A stretch of DNA of 64,000 nucleotides from Alcaligenes sp. SDU_A2 (GCF_038237375.1 NZ_CP151273.1:2108001-2172000); one strand, 5' to 3'; numbered from the stretch's first letter, positions 17,539 through 27,166 are shown. Numbers and translations are program-made. The notes: a model not told the origin generated them from the letters alone.

Positions 17539-18345
17539 TCAGACAGTGGACTTGGACGATGGCGGCCCCATACGTCGGCGCAACACCTCGGCCCCGATAA
17601 TCGCCACCGCCGAAACAATGATCAGCAGGCTGGATACAGCGGCCACGGTTGGCTTGAGTTCCAGCCGCACATCCGCCCAGATCTTCATCGGCAAGGTTTC
17701 CTGGCTGGAGAGCAAAAACTGAGAAATGATCAGCTCATCGAAAGAGATGAAAAAACTCAGTGTCGCTCCGGCCAACATGGACGGAATCAGGCTGGGCAAA
17801 GTCGCCGTCCTGAAAGCCCGCACAGGCCCGGCCCCCAGGACACGTGCGGCACGCTCGATATTGCGGTCCACGCCCTTTAGCGCCGATCCCACGATCAGCA
17901 CGATAAACGGCAACGTCACTGCGGCGTGAGCGCCCGCCACGATGTATTCGTTATTCGTTAGCCGAAGCTTGACGGCAAGCACGAAAACGCCGACCGCCAG
18001 GAAAACATGCGGAATAATCAGCGGCGAACTCACAAAATGCAGCAAGGCCGACCGCAACGGCAAGTCTCGCCTGTCCAAGGCAATCACCGTCAGCGTTCCC
18101 GTGGCTGTCGCCAGCAAGGAAGCGATCACGGCGATCTTGACCGACAGCCAGGTCGCCTGCACCCAACTGTGACTGGCAAAAAACTCCCGATACCAGCGCA
18201 AGCCCCAATCCTCGGGCGGGAACCGCAACAGATCGCCTGCCGTCAACGACATCGGTATGACGACAAAAATCGGTAAAAGCAGAAACAGAACGATCAGCCA
18301 GAAGTACACGGCCAGGATCTTGTGCGCACGTCCATTGGAATCCAT
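17539..18345 (-). CDS. ABC transporter permease, spermidine/putrescine type (PotC-like)
   Basis: The 268-residue inner membrane permease has about six hydrophobic helices and the cytoplasmic EAA-like loop ERAARVLGAGPVRAFRTATL (about residues 165-184) that contacts the ATPase. FDELIISQFL near residue 208 is typical of PotC/PotI permeases. It starts 3 bp after the partner permease gene, so both are translated together and probably form a heterodimer. Polyamine import is the family norm, but related transporters move other cationic or organic amine substrates. Confidence 0.92.
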   Translation of the reverse strand: MDSNGRAHKILAVYFWLIVLFLLLPIFVVIPMSLTAGDLLRFPPEDWGLRWYREFFASHSWVQATWLSVKIAVIASLLATATGTLTVIALDRRDLPLRSALLHFVSSPLIIPHVFLAVGVFVLAVKLRLTNNEYIVAGAHAAVTLPFIVLIVGSALKGVDRNIERAARVLGAGPVRAFRTATLPSLIPSMLAGATLSFFISFDELIISQFLLSSQETLPMKIWADVRLELKPTVAAVSSLLIIVSAVAIIGAEVLRRRMGPPSSKSTV

Positions 18346-18348
18346 ATC

Positions 18349-19227
18349 TCACACCATCCATCGAGTCAGATAACGCCCTGCCGCCTTGATCAACACCACA
18401 ACGACCAAGGTGGCCAACAACATCAACAAGGCAATGGCGGCGGCCAGCCCCCAGTTCAACTGCTGCACATGCTGCATGACCAGATTGCCCAGCATCAAGT
18501 CCTTGCGGCTCCCGACCAAGGCAGGGGTAATAAAAAAGCCCATAGACAGCATGAACACGAGCGCCACGCCCGTTACCGTACCTTCCATGCTCAAGGGAAT
18601 AAACACGCGCCGCATGGCTTGCACCGCACTGGCTCCGCAGGTCTGCGCAGCGCGCACCAAGGTCATGTCGATCTCCGTCATGGCGGAATAACTGGCAATG
18701 ATCTGCACCGGCAACAGGATCTGCAACATCGCCAGATACACCGCGCCGGAGGTATACAGCAGGCGGACAGGTGCCTCAGTCACCGACAGCCACATCAAGG
18801 CTGCATTCAAGACCCCGTCCCGCCCCAACAGGACCATCCAGGAGTACGAACGGATCAGAACGCTCATCCACAAAGGCACCAGAATCAGCAACAGCAACTT
18901 CATCTGGATCGCTCTGGGCCTGGAATTGATGAAATACGCCACCGGATACCCGATCAAAGCCCCTAACACGGCGACCACCAAGGAAATCTGTATCGTGTTG
19001 CCAAAAACGCTCAGATACGTGCGCGTGGAGGTAATCTTGGCGACATGCTCCAAGGTAAAGTCCGGATCGAACAAGCCCACGCGCACCACATCCAGATTGG
19101 GCAAGACAAAGAACAGCAACAAAAGCAACAAAGCCGGAAGCAGCAGCAAGATCTGCCCCACCGGCCAGACACGGCGTCTGACCGGCACCGGAGTCGTGTT
19201 CAACGAATGTTTGCTCGTGTGGTCCAT
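18349..19227 (-). CDS. ABC transporter permease, spermidine/putrescine type (PotB-like)
   Basis: A 292-residue permease, partner of the downstream PotC-like protein. It has an N-terminal hydrophobic segment (ILLLLPALLLLLLFFVLPNL), further helices, and the EAA-like loop VRAAQTCGASAVQAMRRVFI near residue 195. A long N-terminal stretch rich in Arg (VRRRVWP) precedes the first helix, as in PotB/PotH. It lies 21 bp after the binding-protein gene. The order ATPase, binding protein, PotB, PotC is common for this transporter class. Confidence 0.92.
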   Translation of the reverse strand: MDHTSKHSLNTTPVPVRRRVWPVGQILLLLPALLLLLLFFVLPNLDVVRVGLFDPDFTLEHVAKITSTRTYLSVFGNTIQISLVVAVLGALIGYPVAYFINSRPRAIQMKLLLLILVPLWMSVLIRSYSWMVLLGRDGVLNAALMWLSVTEAPVRLLYTSGAVYLAMLQILLPVQIIASYSAMTEIDMTLVRAAQTCGASAVQAMRRVFIPLSMEGTVTGVALVFMLSMGFFITPALVGSRKDLMLGNLVMQHVQQLNWGLAAAIALLMLLATLVVVVLIKAAGRYLTRWMV

Positions 19228-19248
19228 GTCAACACACTCCCCAAGGGC

Positions 19249-20316
19249 TTACTTCAACATCCACTCATTCCAGCGCTCTTGAATATGCGCGATATTGTCC
19301 TTCCAGAACTGATCGTCCGAGACAAACTGCATCTCCAGATTCTCAGGCGAGGCCGGCAAGGTACGGATAAACTCCGGCTTGAGTCCATCCATCAAGCCAG
19401 GCGCAAAACCCGGATAAGGAATCTGCTGTATGTACTGCCGATCCAGGTCCGCATCCAGCACCCGCAGCTTGATATATTGCTGGGCCAGATCGATATTCTT
19501 GGAACCTTTGGGAATCCCCATAAAGCCCCGCATCAAGGCTCCGCCGTTCCAGACAATTTCTACCGGCACCTTGTCTTTCACCAGTTTTTCCACGCGTCCA
19601 TTAAAGGTCGTGGAGTAATACACCTCCTGGTCGGCCAGCAACTGAACCGACTGCGCGCCGTTTTCCCACCAGACAGGCACATAGGGCTTGATCTGATCCA
19701 GCTTGCGAAATGCGCGGTCCAAGCCCTGCTCGGTGCCCAATACTTTATAGATATCGTTTTTGTCGACGCCATCGGCCAACAAAGCATATTCCAAGTTTTC
19801 CTTAGGCCAGGCACGTAAGGACCGAGGGCCGGGGAATGTTTTGACATCCCAGAAATCTTTCCAGGACCTCATCTTTTTCCCTTTCGGGTTTTTACTGGTG
19901 TTTTGCACCAGCACTGTGGAATATGTGCCCCAGACCACCCCGTATTTCTCGCGGGCAATAGCCGGCAGCTTGTTCTGCGGATCGATTACCGAATAATCCA
20001 GCGGTTCGAGCAGACCTTTGTCGGCAGCCACAGGCAGTTTGCCGCCGGACAGTTCGACAACATCCCAACTGGTGTCACCGATCTTCACCATCGATTCCAA
20101 CTGCGCCAGCACGGCCAGTTCGCTGGCTTTCAAATCTACCCGGGCATGATTGGCCTTCTCGAAAGCCGCTATAAAAGTCTGGCGCTCGGCTTGCGCCACC
20201 GACCCGCCCGACCAGGCCACGGTCAGCGTCTTGTCGGCGGCATAGGTGGCTCCGACCGCCGCCAAGGTGCAGGCCGCCAAGGCTCCGCACACGATTTTGT
20301 TCAATTGCACAGTCAT
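19249..20316 (-). CDS. ABC transporter substrate-binding protein, polyamine type (PotD/PotF-like)
   Basis: A 355-residue periplasmic binding protein. The signal peptide is clear (IVCGALAACTLAAVGATYAA, then DKTLTVAWSGG). Family features are the N-terminal AERQTFIAAFEKANHARVDL, the hinge region NTSKNPKGKKMRSWKDFWD (about residues 123-141) and PVEIVWNGGALMRGF. I use the ATG at 20316, with GGAGG 8 bases upstream, instead of a longer frame that would precede the signal peptide. The ligand is unknown; a polyamine or related amine is plausible given the neighbouring amine oxidase-like gene. Confidence 0.92.
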   Translation of the reverse strand: MTVQLNKIVCGALAACTLAAVGATYAADKTLTVAWSGGSVAQAERQTFIAAFEKANHARVDLKASELAVLAQLESMVKIGDTSWDVVELSGGKLPVAADKGLLEPLDYSVIDPQNKLPAIAREKYGVVWGTYSTVLVQNTSKNPKGKKMRSWKDFWDVKTFPGPRSLRAWPKENLEYALLADGVDKNDIYKVLGTEQGLDRAFRKLDQIKPYVPVWWENGAQSVQLLADQEVYYSTTFNGRVEKLVKDKVPVEIVWNGGALMRGFMGIPKGSKNIDLAQQYIKLRVLDADLDRQYIQQIPYPGFAPGLMDGLKPEFIRTLPASPENLEMQFVSDDQFWKDNIAHIQERWNEWMLK

Positions 20317-20384
20317 GGTTTCATCCTCCAGCCTCAGGAACAGCCTGGGCGATAGTGACAGCAAGGTGCTTACATCCTGCGCGC

Positions 20385-21446
20385 CTACTCCGCTACTGGC
20401 AGGGCATCATCAAGGGAAAACTCCAGCTCAAGGCGACTGCCGGCCGTCACGGTCTGCGCCTGGGCGCCACGGTGCTCCTGCACCAGAACCAATGAACCGC
20501 TGTCGACACGCACGCCATACTGAATCCTGCTACCCAAAAAAACGACCTCCTGGGCCACACCGACAAATACGCTCGTGCGTCCGTCGCCCGCCTGCTTTCT
20601 GCGGATCTTCTCGGGCCGGACGCTGACAATGACCGCACTTTTGCCACCTAGAATGCCTGGGTCGACCTGCGCACCCGTCTCCAGGACCTTGGCACCGCCA
20701 TCGGTCTGTCGTTCGATATGAAACAGATTCGTTTTGCCGATAAACTCAGCCACATAACGCGAGCCGGGACGATCGTAGATGTTGTGGGGGGTGTCCACCT
20801 GCCGAATCATCCCCTCGCTCATGACGGCAACGCGATCCGACAGCACCAAGGCTTCCTCCTGATCGTGCGTCACGAAAAGAATGCTGCACCCCAAGGCCGC
20901 GTGATATTGCTTGATTTCCAGCTGCATCGCCTGGCGCAGCTTCAGATCCAGAGCACTCAACGGCTCATCCATCAACAGCACAGGCGGCTCGGACACAATG
21001 GCACGGGCAAACGCAACGCGCTGCTGCTGCCCGCCCGACAACTCTTTGGGCATGCGCAACGCATGATCCGGCAACTGCACCATATCCAGAACCGCTTGGA
21101 CCTTAGATCGAATCGCCGTGCGCGACATGCGCCGCAAGCGCAAAGGAAAAGCCACGTTGTCATAGACATTCATGTGCGGGAAAAGCGTGTAGCTCTGAAA
21201 CACCATCCCGAGCATGCGCTGCTCGGGCGGCAAATGCAGAACCGACTTGCCCCCGACCCGGATATCACCGACATCGGGGGACAGAAAACCCGCCAAGGCG
21301 TTCAAGGCCGTCGTCTTGCCCGAACCGCTGGGTCCCAGCAATGTCATGAACTCGCCAGGCTGCACATGCAAATGAAAATCATGGAGCGCCATCGTGGCCC
21401 CATAACGCTTGGAAAGTCCGTCAAATACGATGTCAGCACCGGCCAT
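20385..21446 (-). CDS. ABC transporter ATPase, polyamine type (PotA-like)
   Basis: This 353-residue ATPase has Walker A GPSGSGKTT (about residues 39-47), the Q-loop MVFQSYTLFPHM, the signature LSGGQQQRVAFARAI, Walker B VLLMDEPLSALD and a C-terminal TOBE domain (residues about 280-350) as in PotA. It is the first gene of the operon, and its start faces the TetR gene across a 150-bp gap containing a palindromic operator. Downstream genes follow in the order binding protein, two permeases, hydratase-like, ligase, oxidoreductase. Confidence 0.93.
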   Translation of the reverse strand: MAGADIVFDGLSKRYGATMALHDFHLHVQPGEFMTLLGPSGSGKTTALNALAGFLSPDVGDIRVGGKSVLHLPPEQRMLGMVFQSYTLFPHMNVYDNVAFPLRLRRMSRTAIRSKVQAVLDMVQLPDHALRMPKELSGGQQQRVAFARAIVSEPPVLLMDEPLSALDLKLRQAMQLEIKQYHAALGCSILFVTHDQEEALVLSDRVAVMSEGMIRQVDTPHNIYDRPGSRYVAEFIGKTNLFHIERQTDGGAKVLETGAQVDPGILGGKSAVIVSVRPEKIRRKQAGDGRTSVFVGVAQEVVFLGSRIQYGVRVDSGSLVLVQEHRGAQAQTVTAGSRLELEFSLDDALPVAE

Positions 21447-21478
21447 GTCAGCTACACCTATATGTTATCCCCACATAA

Positions 21479-21512
21479 ATGACACTCATGTCATAAATGA
21501 CATGAGCGTCAT
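21479..21512. promoter_or_regulatory. Palindromic operator, probable TetR-family site
   Basis: Two 16-bp arms (ATGACACTCATGTCAT and ATGACATGAGCGTCAT) form an inverted repeat with 15 of 16 positions matching and a 2-bp AA spacer. It lies between the divergent PotA-like and TetR genes, 33 bp from the former start. Size, symmetry and position fit the binding site of the adjacent TetR regulator. Confidence 0.75.
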
Positions 21513-21599
21513 TTTTTGCTTTTTGGCGTATATTGACAAGCTAGGGATTTCCATAGTCGAATCGCTGCTCGGCAATCCGCCATCTACTTGATAAAAGCC

Positions 21600-22325
21600 A
21601 TGCAAAACGAAGACACTGACGGCGTGCACCTTCCCACGGTACTGCGCGCATGGGCGCAGCGCCAAAGCAATCTGCCCAAACGCATACGCACACGCCACAA
21701 ACTGATTGCCGCGACAGCCAGCGTTATGGAACAGTGCGGCTATGAAGGTTTGACCATCGAGGCCATCGTCAAGGAAGCCGGCGTTGCGCGCGGCACGTTT
21801 TACCTCTACTTCACAGACCGGTCAGAAGCGGCCCGCATCGTCATGCGCGCCTTTGCCGCCATGATGCGACGCTACCGACCTCGCGGCGGCGGCAAATTGC
21901 CCGCCGTCCAGGCCATCTACCGCACCAATCTGTTTTATATACAAAGCTACGCCCTCAACAGCCGCCTTCTGGCCGGGCGCGAATCCCTGATGCGGGACTG
22001 CCCGCAACTGGTCCAGAGCCGAGACGCCATCAATTCCCATTGGGCCAGAATCGTCCTGAAAGACCTATATCGCCGTCACGGCCCCACCCGGACGCCTGCC
22101 GATCCTCTCGTCCAATTAGCCATACGCGCCGTCATCGCCATGGCCGACGAATTTCTGCGGGAAATTTACGTCTATCGCAGCCCAAGCCTGGTTCGGCTCG
22201 CCCAAGACCCCCGGCAAGTCGCCTGGGCGCTGACCCAGGTATGGCACCGAGCCATCTTCGGCTGCGATCCCGACGACTGGGACATCACCAAAGGCCTGCC
22301 CGTTTCCGCTCGGACACAGAACTAG
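21600..22325 (+). CDS. TetR-family transcriptional regulator
   Basis: A 241-residue regulator with the N-terminal helix-turn-helix LTIEAIVKEAGVARGTFYLY (residues about 53-72) and a longer C-terminal ligand-binding domain. The ATG at 21600 is preferred over a TTG four codons upstream. It is transcribed away from the seven-gene transport/catabolic operon and almost certainly represses it, and perhaps itself, through the palindrome at 21479-21512. The inducer is presumably the imported compound or its CoA ester. Confidence 0.92.
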   Translation: MQNEDTDGVHLPTVLRAWAQRQSNLPKRIRTRHKLIAATASVMEQCGYEGLTIEAIVKEAGVARGTFYLYFTDRSEAARIVMRAFAAMMRRYRPRGGGKLPAVQAIYRTNLFYIQSYALNSRLLAGRESLMRDCPQLVQSRDAINSHWARIVLKDLYRRHGPTRTPADPLVQLAIRAVIAMADEFLREIYVYRSPSLVRLAQDPRQVAWALTQVWHRAIFGCDPDDWDITKGLPVSARTQN

Positions 22326-22469
22326 GGCCTGCATTCTTCGCTCACGACCACGCGCCCATGCATCGTTCTGGGTCTTTATTTTTTATTTCTTAGCGCGCAT
22401 TTCTGTGGTCTATGTTTTATTTGCTTAATCTATATTTTCAACAAACCCAAGCAGCTTCGCCATAACACA

Positions 22470-22502
22470 ATGGCAATTCCTCGATATCAGAGGAATTGCC
22501 AT
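22470..22502. repeat. Perfect 13-bp inverted repeat between convergent genes
   Basis: Arms ATGGCAATTCCTC and GAGGAATTGCCAT are exact reverse complements with a 7-nt centre (gatatca). It lies between the end of the TetR gene and the end of mesD. Neither strand shows a T-run directly after it, so it is not a typical intrinsic terminator, but it may act as a bidirectional end structure or a protein site. Confidence 0.6.
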
Positions 22503-22570
22503 CGGGCCAGCACACCATCAGGCACTGCACGATCCATTCTATAAAGAAGAATAGATATCAGCCACGCCGA

Positions 22571-23599
22571 TTAAGCGGAAAGCTCATTGCGAACGATCTG
22601 TGCCCCTGCGCTCAAGGCATGCAGCTTGCCACGCGCCACATGGCGCGGCAAAGGAGCCATGCCGCAGTTGGTGCATGGATACAGCTTGTCGGCGTCCACA
22701 AACTGCAGGGCTTTGCGCAGGGTGTTGGCCACCTCTTCGGGCGTTTCAATGGTGTTGGTCGCCACGTCAATGGCACCCACCATGACTTTCTTGCCCCGGA
22801 TCAGCTCGATCAGATCCATGGGAACATGCGAGTTCTGGCATTCCAAAGAAATGATGTCGATCTTGGATTGCTGCAGCTTGGGAAAGGACTCTTCATACTG
22901 ACGCCACTCCGAACCCAGCGTCTTTTTCCAATCCGTATTGGCTTTGATGCCGTAGCCGTAGCAAATATGCACGGCCGTCTCGCATTTCAGCCCTTCAATG
23001 GCCCGCTCCAAGGTAGCGATGCCCCAGTCATTGACTTCGTCAAAGAACACGTTAAACGCAGGTTCGTCAAACTGGATGATGTCCACCCCGGCCGCCTCCA
23101 GCTCCTTGGCTTCCTGATTCAGGATCTTGGCAAATTCCCAGGCCAATTTTTCGCGGCTTTTATAGTGCGCATCGTACAAGGTATCGATCATTGTCATGGG
23201 GCCAGGCAAAGCCCATTTGATCGGCTGTTTGCTTTGACTGCGCAGAAACGTGGCATCCTGCACAAACACCGACTTGGGACGAGACACCTCGCCCACCACC
23301 GTCGGCACACTTGCATCGTAGCGATCACGAATCCGAACCGTCTCGCGCTTCTCAAAATCGACACCACTAAGATGCTCAATAAAAGTGGTGACAAAATGCT
23401 GACGCGTCTGTTCCCCATCGCTGACAATGTCGATACCCGCGTGCAATTGCTCTTGCAAAGACAAGCGCAGCGCATCGTGCTTGCCGTCCGCTAACTCCTG
23501 ACCTTCCAGCTTCCAGGGCGACCAAAGTGTCTCCGCCTGTGCAAGCCATGTGGGCTTGGGCAGGCTGCCGGCAGTCGAGGTGGGTAGCAATTTTTTCAT
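22571..23599 (-). CDS. mesD: Folate-independent methionine synthase MesD (core MetE family)
   Basis: A 342-residue protein that aligns with the C-terminal catalytic half of MetE only. It has the zinc-site segments VHICYGYG and YPCTNCGMAPLPRHVARGKL near the C-terminus, and FDEPAFNVFFDEV in the middle. Short MetE-like proteins paired with a DUF1852 partner are known as MesD, which makes methionine from homocysteine without methyltetrahydrofolate and needs MesX. Here mesX ends 24 bp upstream. The ATG at 23599 is used; a TTG three codons earlier is unlikely. Codon use and base composition are more AT-rich than in metE. Confidence 0.87.
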   Translation of the reverse strand: MKKLLPTSTAGSLPKPTWLAQAETLWSPWKLEGQELADGKHDALRLSLQEQLHAGIDIVSDGEQTRQHFVTTFIEHLSGVDFEKRETVRIRDRYDASVPTVVGEVSRPKSVFVQDATFLRSQSKQPIKWALPGPMTMIDTLYDAHYKSREKLAWEFAKILNQEAKELEAAGVDIIQFDEPAFNVFFDEVNDWGIATLERAIEGLKCETAVHICYGYGIKANTDWKKTLGSEWRQYEESFPKLQQSKIDIISLECQNSHVPMDLIELIRGKKVMVGAIDVATNTIETPEEVANTLRKALQFVDADKLYPCTNCGMAPLPRHVARGKLHALSAGAQIVRNELSA

Positions 23600-23623
23600 G
23601 ATGAACAACCTTTTTTTGATTAA

Positions 23624-24601
23624 TTAAAGAGCGTAACTGGCCGCCCATTGATCAAGAATGTGTTTGTATGGCTTGATAAAATTTTCTTCAGTAAACCGGC
23701 CCTGCTCAACGGCCAGGCGACTACGCTCTTCCCGGTCGTAGACAATCTGCGTGACCGAGTGATCCTGGTTTTTCAGGCTCGGTTGATAGCATTTCCCCGC
23801 CACCGAATTCGCATTGTAAATCTCGGGGCGGTAGATTTTCTGGAAGGTTTCCATCGTACTGATGGTGCCGATCAATTCCAAATTAGAATAATCACTCAGC
23901 AAATCACCACGGAAATAAAAAGCAAAAGGCGCAACACTGTTTGGCGGCATAAAATAACGCACTTTCAGGCCCATCTTCGCAAAGTAGTCATCTGTCGAAG
24001 AAAACTCGTTTTGCAGGTACTCAACACCCAACACAGGATGCCGATTTTCGGTTCTGTGATAGACCTTGCTGCTTGACACACTCAAACAAATCACTGGCTG
24101 TTTGGCGAAATTCTCTTTGTAAACGCTGGAGTTTAAAAAACTCTGGAACATCTTTCCGTGTAGATCGCCAAAACCCTCCGGAGTGCTGAAACCGTTCTTG
24201 TCCTTATTGTGCTCCAGCAGCAGGACGCTGAAATCATAGTCTCGCACATAGGAAGAAAAGTTATTCCCCACAATCCCTTCAATACGCTGATTGTTTTTCC
24301 TGTCAAGAATATTGGTTTTCAGCACCTCAATCGTCGGGAAAGCATGGCCATTTCCTGCCACATCCACATCCACCGAAATAATATCCAGCTCGATAGAATA
24401 ACGATCACCATTGGGATTATCCCAATCGGCCAGACTGTTAAACCGTTTATCCATCATTTTCAGCGTGTTGCGCAGATTCTGCTGGCGACTCTCGCCCCTT
24501 GCCAGATTAGCAAAGTTGGTAGTAATGCGCGTATTACTTGATGGGCTATAGTTTTCGTCGAAACGAATGGTTTTTATACTAAATGAAAATTCTTTAGTCA
24601 T
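23624..24601 (-). CDS. mesX: MesX, DUF1852 partner of MesD
   Basis: A 325-residue protein of the DUF1852 family, recognisable by MTKEFSFSIKTIRFDENYSP at the N-terminus and by its tight pairing with a core-MetE gene. In studied bacteria MesX is required for MesD to make methionine; its biochemical role is not settled. I use the ATG at 24601 as it begins at the conserved N-terminus. It lies between metE and mesD on the same strand, with a 175-bp AT-rich gap from metE that holds a MetR-like site. The gene is visibly lower in GC than its surroundings, suggesting acquisition. Confidence 0.87.
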   Translation of the reverse strand: MTKEFSFSIKTIRFDENYSPSSNTRITTNFANLARGESRQQNLRNTLKMMDKRFNSLADWDNPNGDRYSIELDIISVDVDVAGNGHAFPTIEVLKTNILDRKNNQRIEGIVGNNFSSYVRDYDFSVLLLEHNKDKNGFSTPEGFGDLHGKMFQSFLNSSVYKENFAKQPVICLSVSSSKVYHRTENRHPVLGVEYLQNEFSSTDDYFAKMGLKVRYFMPPNSVAPFAFYFRGDLLSDYSNLELIGTISTMETFQKIYRPEIYNANSVAGKCYQPSLKNQDHSVTQIVYDREERSRLAVEQGRFTEENFIKPYKHILDQWAASYAL

Positions 24602-24634
24602 TTTTACTTTATTCCCTAATTTTTTATATAAAAC

Positions 24635-24647
24635 TGAATCTGTTTCT
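24635..24647. promoter_or_regulatory. MetR-like site upstream of mesX
   Basis: TGAATCTGTTTCT matches the MetR consensus TGAA-N5-TTCA at seven of eight fixed positions, with T at the centre. It lies 34 bp upstream of the mesX start, beside an AT-rich TATATAAAA stretch that could serve as a -10 region. MetR control of mesXD is inferred. Confidence 0.4.
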
Positions 24648-24776
24648 ACAACCATCTATTATTTTTAAAAATCAAATTCAGCCCATTAAATCAACATATC
24701 CAGTACATATTCCGCGCACATTCAAGGCTTTTTCAATACCAACGCCAGGATCTTAAAAAACTCGATCACAAAACGG

Positions 24777-27074
24777 TTACCGGAAAAAGCCTGCGCGTAA
24801 GGTCTTCGCGGCAGCCACCATATTGCGCAACGCCGGAATCACCTCATTCCATTGACGCGTCTTCAGACCGCAGTCCGGATTCACCCACAGCCGCTGCGCG
24901 GGCACGCGCTCGGCTGCCTTGCTCATCAACGCGACAATATGCTGCTCGGTCGGAATATTGGGTGAGTGGATGTCATACACGCCGGGGCCGATTTCGTTGG
25001 GGTATTGAAAGCTCTCGAAAGCATCAAGCAACTCCATATCCGAACGGCTGGTTTCAATGGTGATCACATCCGCATCCATGCCGGCGATGGACGCAATAAT
25101 GTCGTTGAACTCCGAATAGCACATGTGGGTATGGATCTGCGTCTGATCCTGAACCCCATTGGCCGTAATTCGAAAGCTTTCCACTGCCCAATCCAGATAG
25201 CTCTGCCATTGCGATTTGCGCAGAGGCAGACCTTCGCGCAGCGCCGCTTCGTCGATCTGAATCACGCGCACGCCCGCTTTTTCCAGATCCAGTACTTCCT
25301 CGCGGATCGCCAAAGCCAATTGCAGACAAGAAACCGAACGCGGCTGGTCATCACGCACAAACGACCAATTCAAAATTGTTACCGGGCCCGTCAACATGCC
25401 CTTCATGGGTTTTTTCGTCAGAGACTGCGCGTAAGTAATCCACTCCACCGTCATGGCCCGGGGACGGCTGATATCGCCAAACAGAATGGGCGGCTTCACA
25501 CACCGCGAACCATACGACTGCACCCACCCGAACTGGCTAAAAGCGTATCCATCCAGTTGCTCGCCAAAGTACTCGACCATGTCGTTGCGCTCGGCCTCGC
25601 CATGCACCAACACATCCAGCCCCAGCTCTTCCTGTTCACGCACGCTGTGCGCGATCTGCGCCCGCATGACGGCCAGATACCCGGCTTGGTCCAGGCGGCC
25701 GGCCTTGAATTCGCTGCGTGCGCGGCGAATCTCTGCGGTTTGCGGGAAGGAACCGATCGTCGTGGTGGGATAGGCGGGCAGCTTCAGGAAATCGGCTTGC
25801 TTGGCAGCTCGTTGGGCATAGGCGCTCTTGCGCTGGCCCAGCCTAGCCGTAATCGCGGCAACCGCCGCCTGCACAGCAGGTTTATTCACGCGCGCCGATG
25901 TACGGCGCGCCGCCAGAGCCGCTGCATTCGCAGCCAATTCGCCCTGAACCGCAGCGCGGCCGTCACGCAAGGCGCGGCCCAGTACGCGCAGTTCGTCCAG
26001 CTTTTGCAAGGCAAAAGCCAGCCACGATTTCACATCGGCATCCAGCAGTTGTTCACTATCCAGATCGACGGGCACATGCAACAAAGAGCACGAAGGGGCA
26101 ATCCAGAGCCGATCGCCCAGTTGCCGAGCTAACGGCTCCACCCAATCCAGCACAGCCGTCAAATCGGTTTTCCAGATATTGCGGCCATTGATCACGCCCA
26201 AGGACAAGACCTTGTACGCAGGCAAACGCTCGATCAGGGATTGCACGCCATCACGGTCATTGATGGCATCCACATGCAAACCGGCCACGGGCAAGGTAGC
26301 AGCCAGCTCTGCATTTTCCAGCAACTGACCAAAATAGGTGGCCACCAGCAGCTTGACCTTGGCAGCACTCAAGAACTGATAGGCCGTACGGAAGGCCTGC
26401 TGCCAATCGGCATCCAGCTCGGTCACCAGAATGGGCTCGTCTACCTGCACCCAATCCACGCCCTGGCTGGACAGCGTATCGAGCAATTGCGCATACACAG
26501 GCAGCACGCGTTCCAACAAAGCCAGCTTGTTGGAGTCATCTTTGGCCTTGCCCAAAGCCAGGTAGGTCAGCGGACCGATAATCACGGGCTTGGCATTCAC
26601 GCCCTGGGCCTTGGCCTGGGCCAGTTGCTCCAGCAGACGCGACGCATCCAGCGTGAACTGGGTATCGGCCTTAAATTCGGGGACGATGTAATGGTAATTG
26701 GTGTCGAACCACTTGGTCATTTCGCCCGCGGCCACACCGCCACAGCATGCGCTGTGATCGTCCAGACCCTTGGCCGAGCGCCCCCGTGCGACACGAAAAT
26801 AATTGTCCAGCGCATCGCCATGAAAATCCTGCACGCGCTCGGGCAGATTGCCCAACATAAAACTCGTGTCCAGCACCTGATCGTAAAAAGAAAAATCCCC
26901 TACCGGCACCAGATCCAGTCCGGCCTGATTTTCCCAATGACGTTGACGCAACGCAGCGCCCAAAGCCTGCAACTCATCACGCGAGGAGTCGCCCTTCCAA
27001 TAGGATTCCAAAGCGAACTTCAGTTCACGTTTGGCACCAATGCGCGGAAAACCCAAGTTATGAATCGTCGTCAT
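24777..27074 (-). CDS. metE: Cobalamin-independent methionine synthase MetE
   Basis: MetE transfers the methyl group of methyltetrahydropteroyl-triglutamate to homocysteine. The 765-residue product is full length, with the N-terminal domain [20 protein letters not shown] and the C-terminal catalytic half [20 protein letters not shown]. Zinc ligands are visible in [12 protein letters not shown] (His and Cys), the [12 protein letters not shown] segment and [11 protein letters not shown] (Cys). The ATG at 27074 is used; a TTG five codons upstream is unlikely. It diverges from metR and shares a control region with MetR boxes. mesX and mesD follow on the same strand. Confidence 0.97.
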   Translation of the reverse strand: MTTIHNLGFPRIGAKRELKFALESYWKGDSSRDELQALGAALRQRHWENQAGLDLVPVGDFSFYDQVLDTSFMLGNLPERVQDFHGDALDNYFRVARGRSAKGLDDHSACCGGVAAGEMTKWFDTNYHYIVPEFKADTQFTLDASRLLEQLAQAKAQGVNAKPVIIGPLTYLALGKAKDDSNKLALLERVLPVYAQLLDTLSSQGVDWVQVDEPILVTELDADWQQAFRTAYQFLSAAKVKLLVATYFGQLLENAELAATLPVAGLHVDAINDRDGVQSLIERLPAYKVLSLGVINGRNIWKTDLTAVLDWVEPLARQLGDRLWIAPSCSLLHVPVDLDSEQLLDADVKSWLAFALQKLDELRVLGRALRDGRAAVQGELAANAAALAARRTSARVNKPAVQAAVAAITARLGQRKSAYAQRAAKQADFLKLPAYPTTTIGSFPQTAEIRRARSEFKAGRLDQAGYLAVMRAQIAHSVREQEELGLDVLVHGEAERNDMVEYFGEQLDGYAFSQFGWVQSYGSRCVKPPILFGDISRPRAMTVEWITYAQSLTKKPMKGMLTGPVTILNWSFVRDDQPRSVSCLQLALAIREEVLDLEKAGVRVIQIDEAALREGLPLRKSQWQSYLDWAVESFRITANGVQDQTQIHTHMCYSEFNDIIASIAGMDADVITIETSRSDMELLDAFESFQYPNEIGPGVYDIHSPNIPTEQHIVALMSKAAERVPAQRLWVNPDCGLKTRQWNEVIPALRNMVAAAKTLRAGFFR

Positions 27075-27121
27075 GTGCTGCTCTCTCAATGCCGGTTAAG
27101 TGGGGACTGATTGGCATTGTA

Positions 27122-27134
27122 GGAAGCCGATTCA
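27122..27134. promoter_or_regulatory. Second, degenerate MetR box
   Basis: GGAAGCCGATTCA reads TGAATCGGCTTCC on the minus strand and matches TGAA-N5-TTCA at seven of eight fixed positions. It lies 48 bp upstream of metE, nearer metE than the perfect site, consistent with paired MetR sites at metE promoters. Confidence 0.45.
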
Positions 27135-27166
27135 ATGAAGTAAAATGGTCTTATCTCACAAATCCA

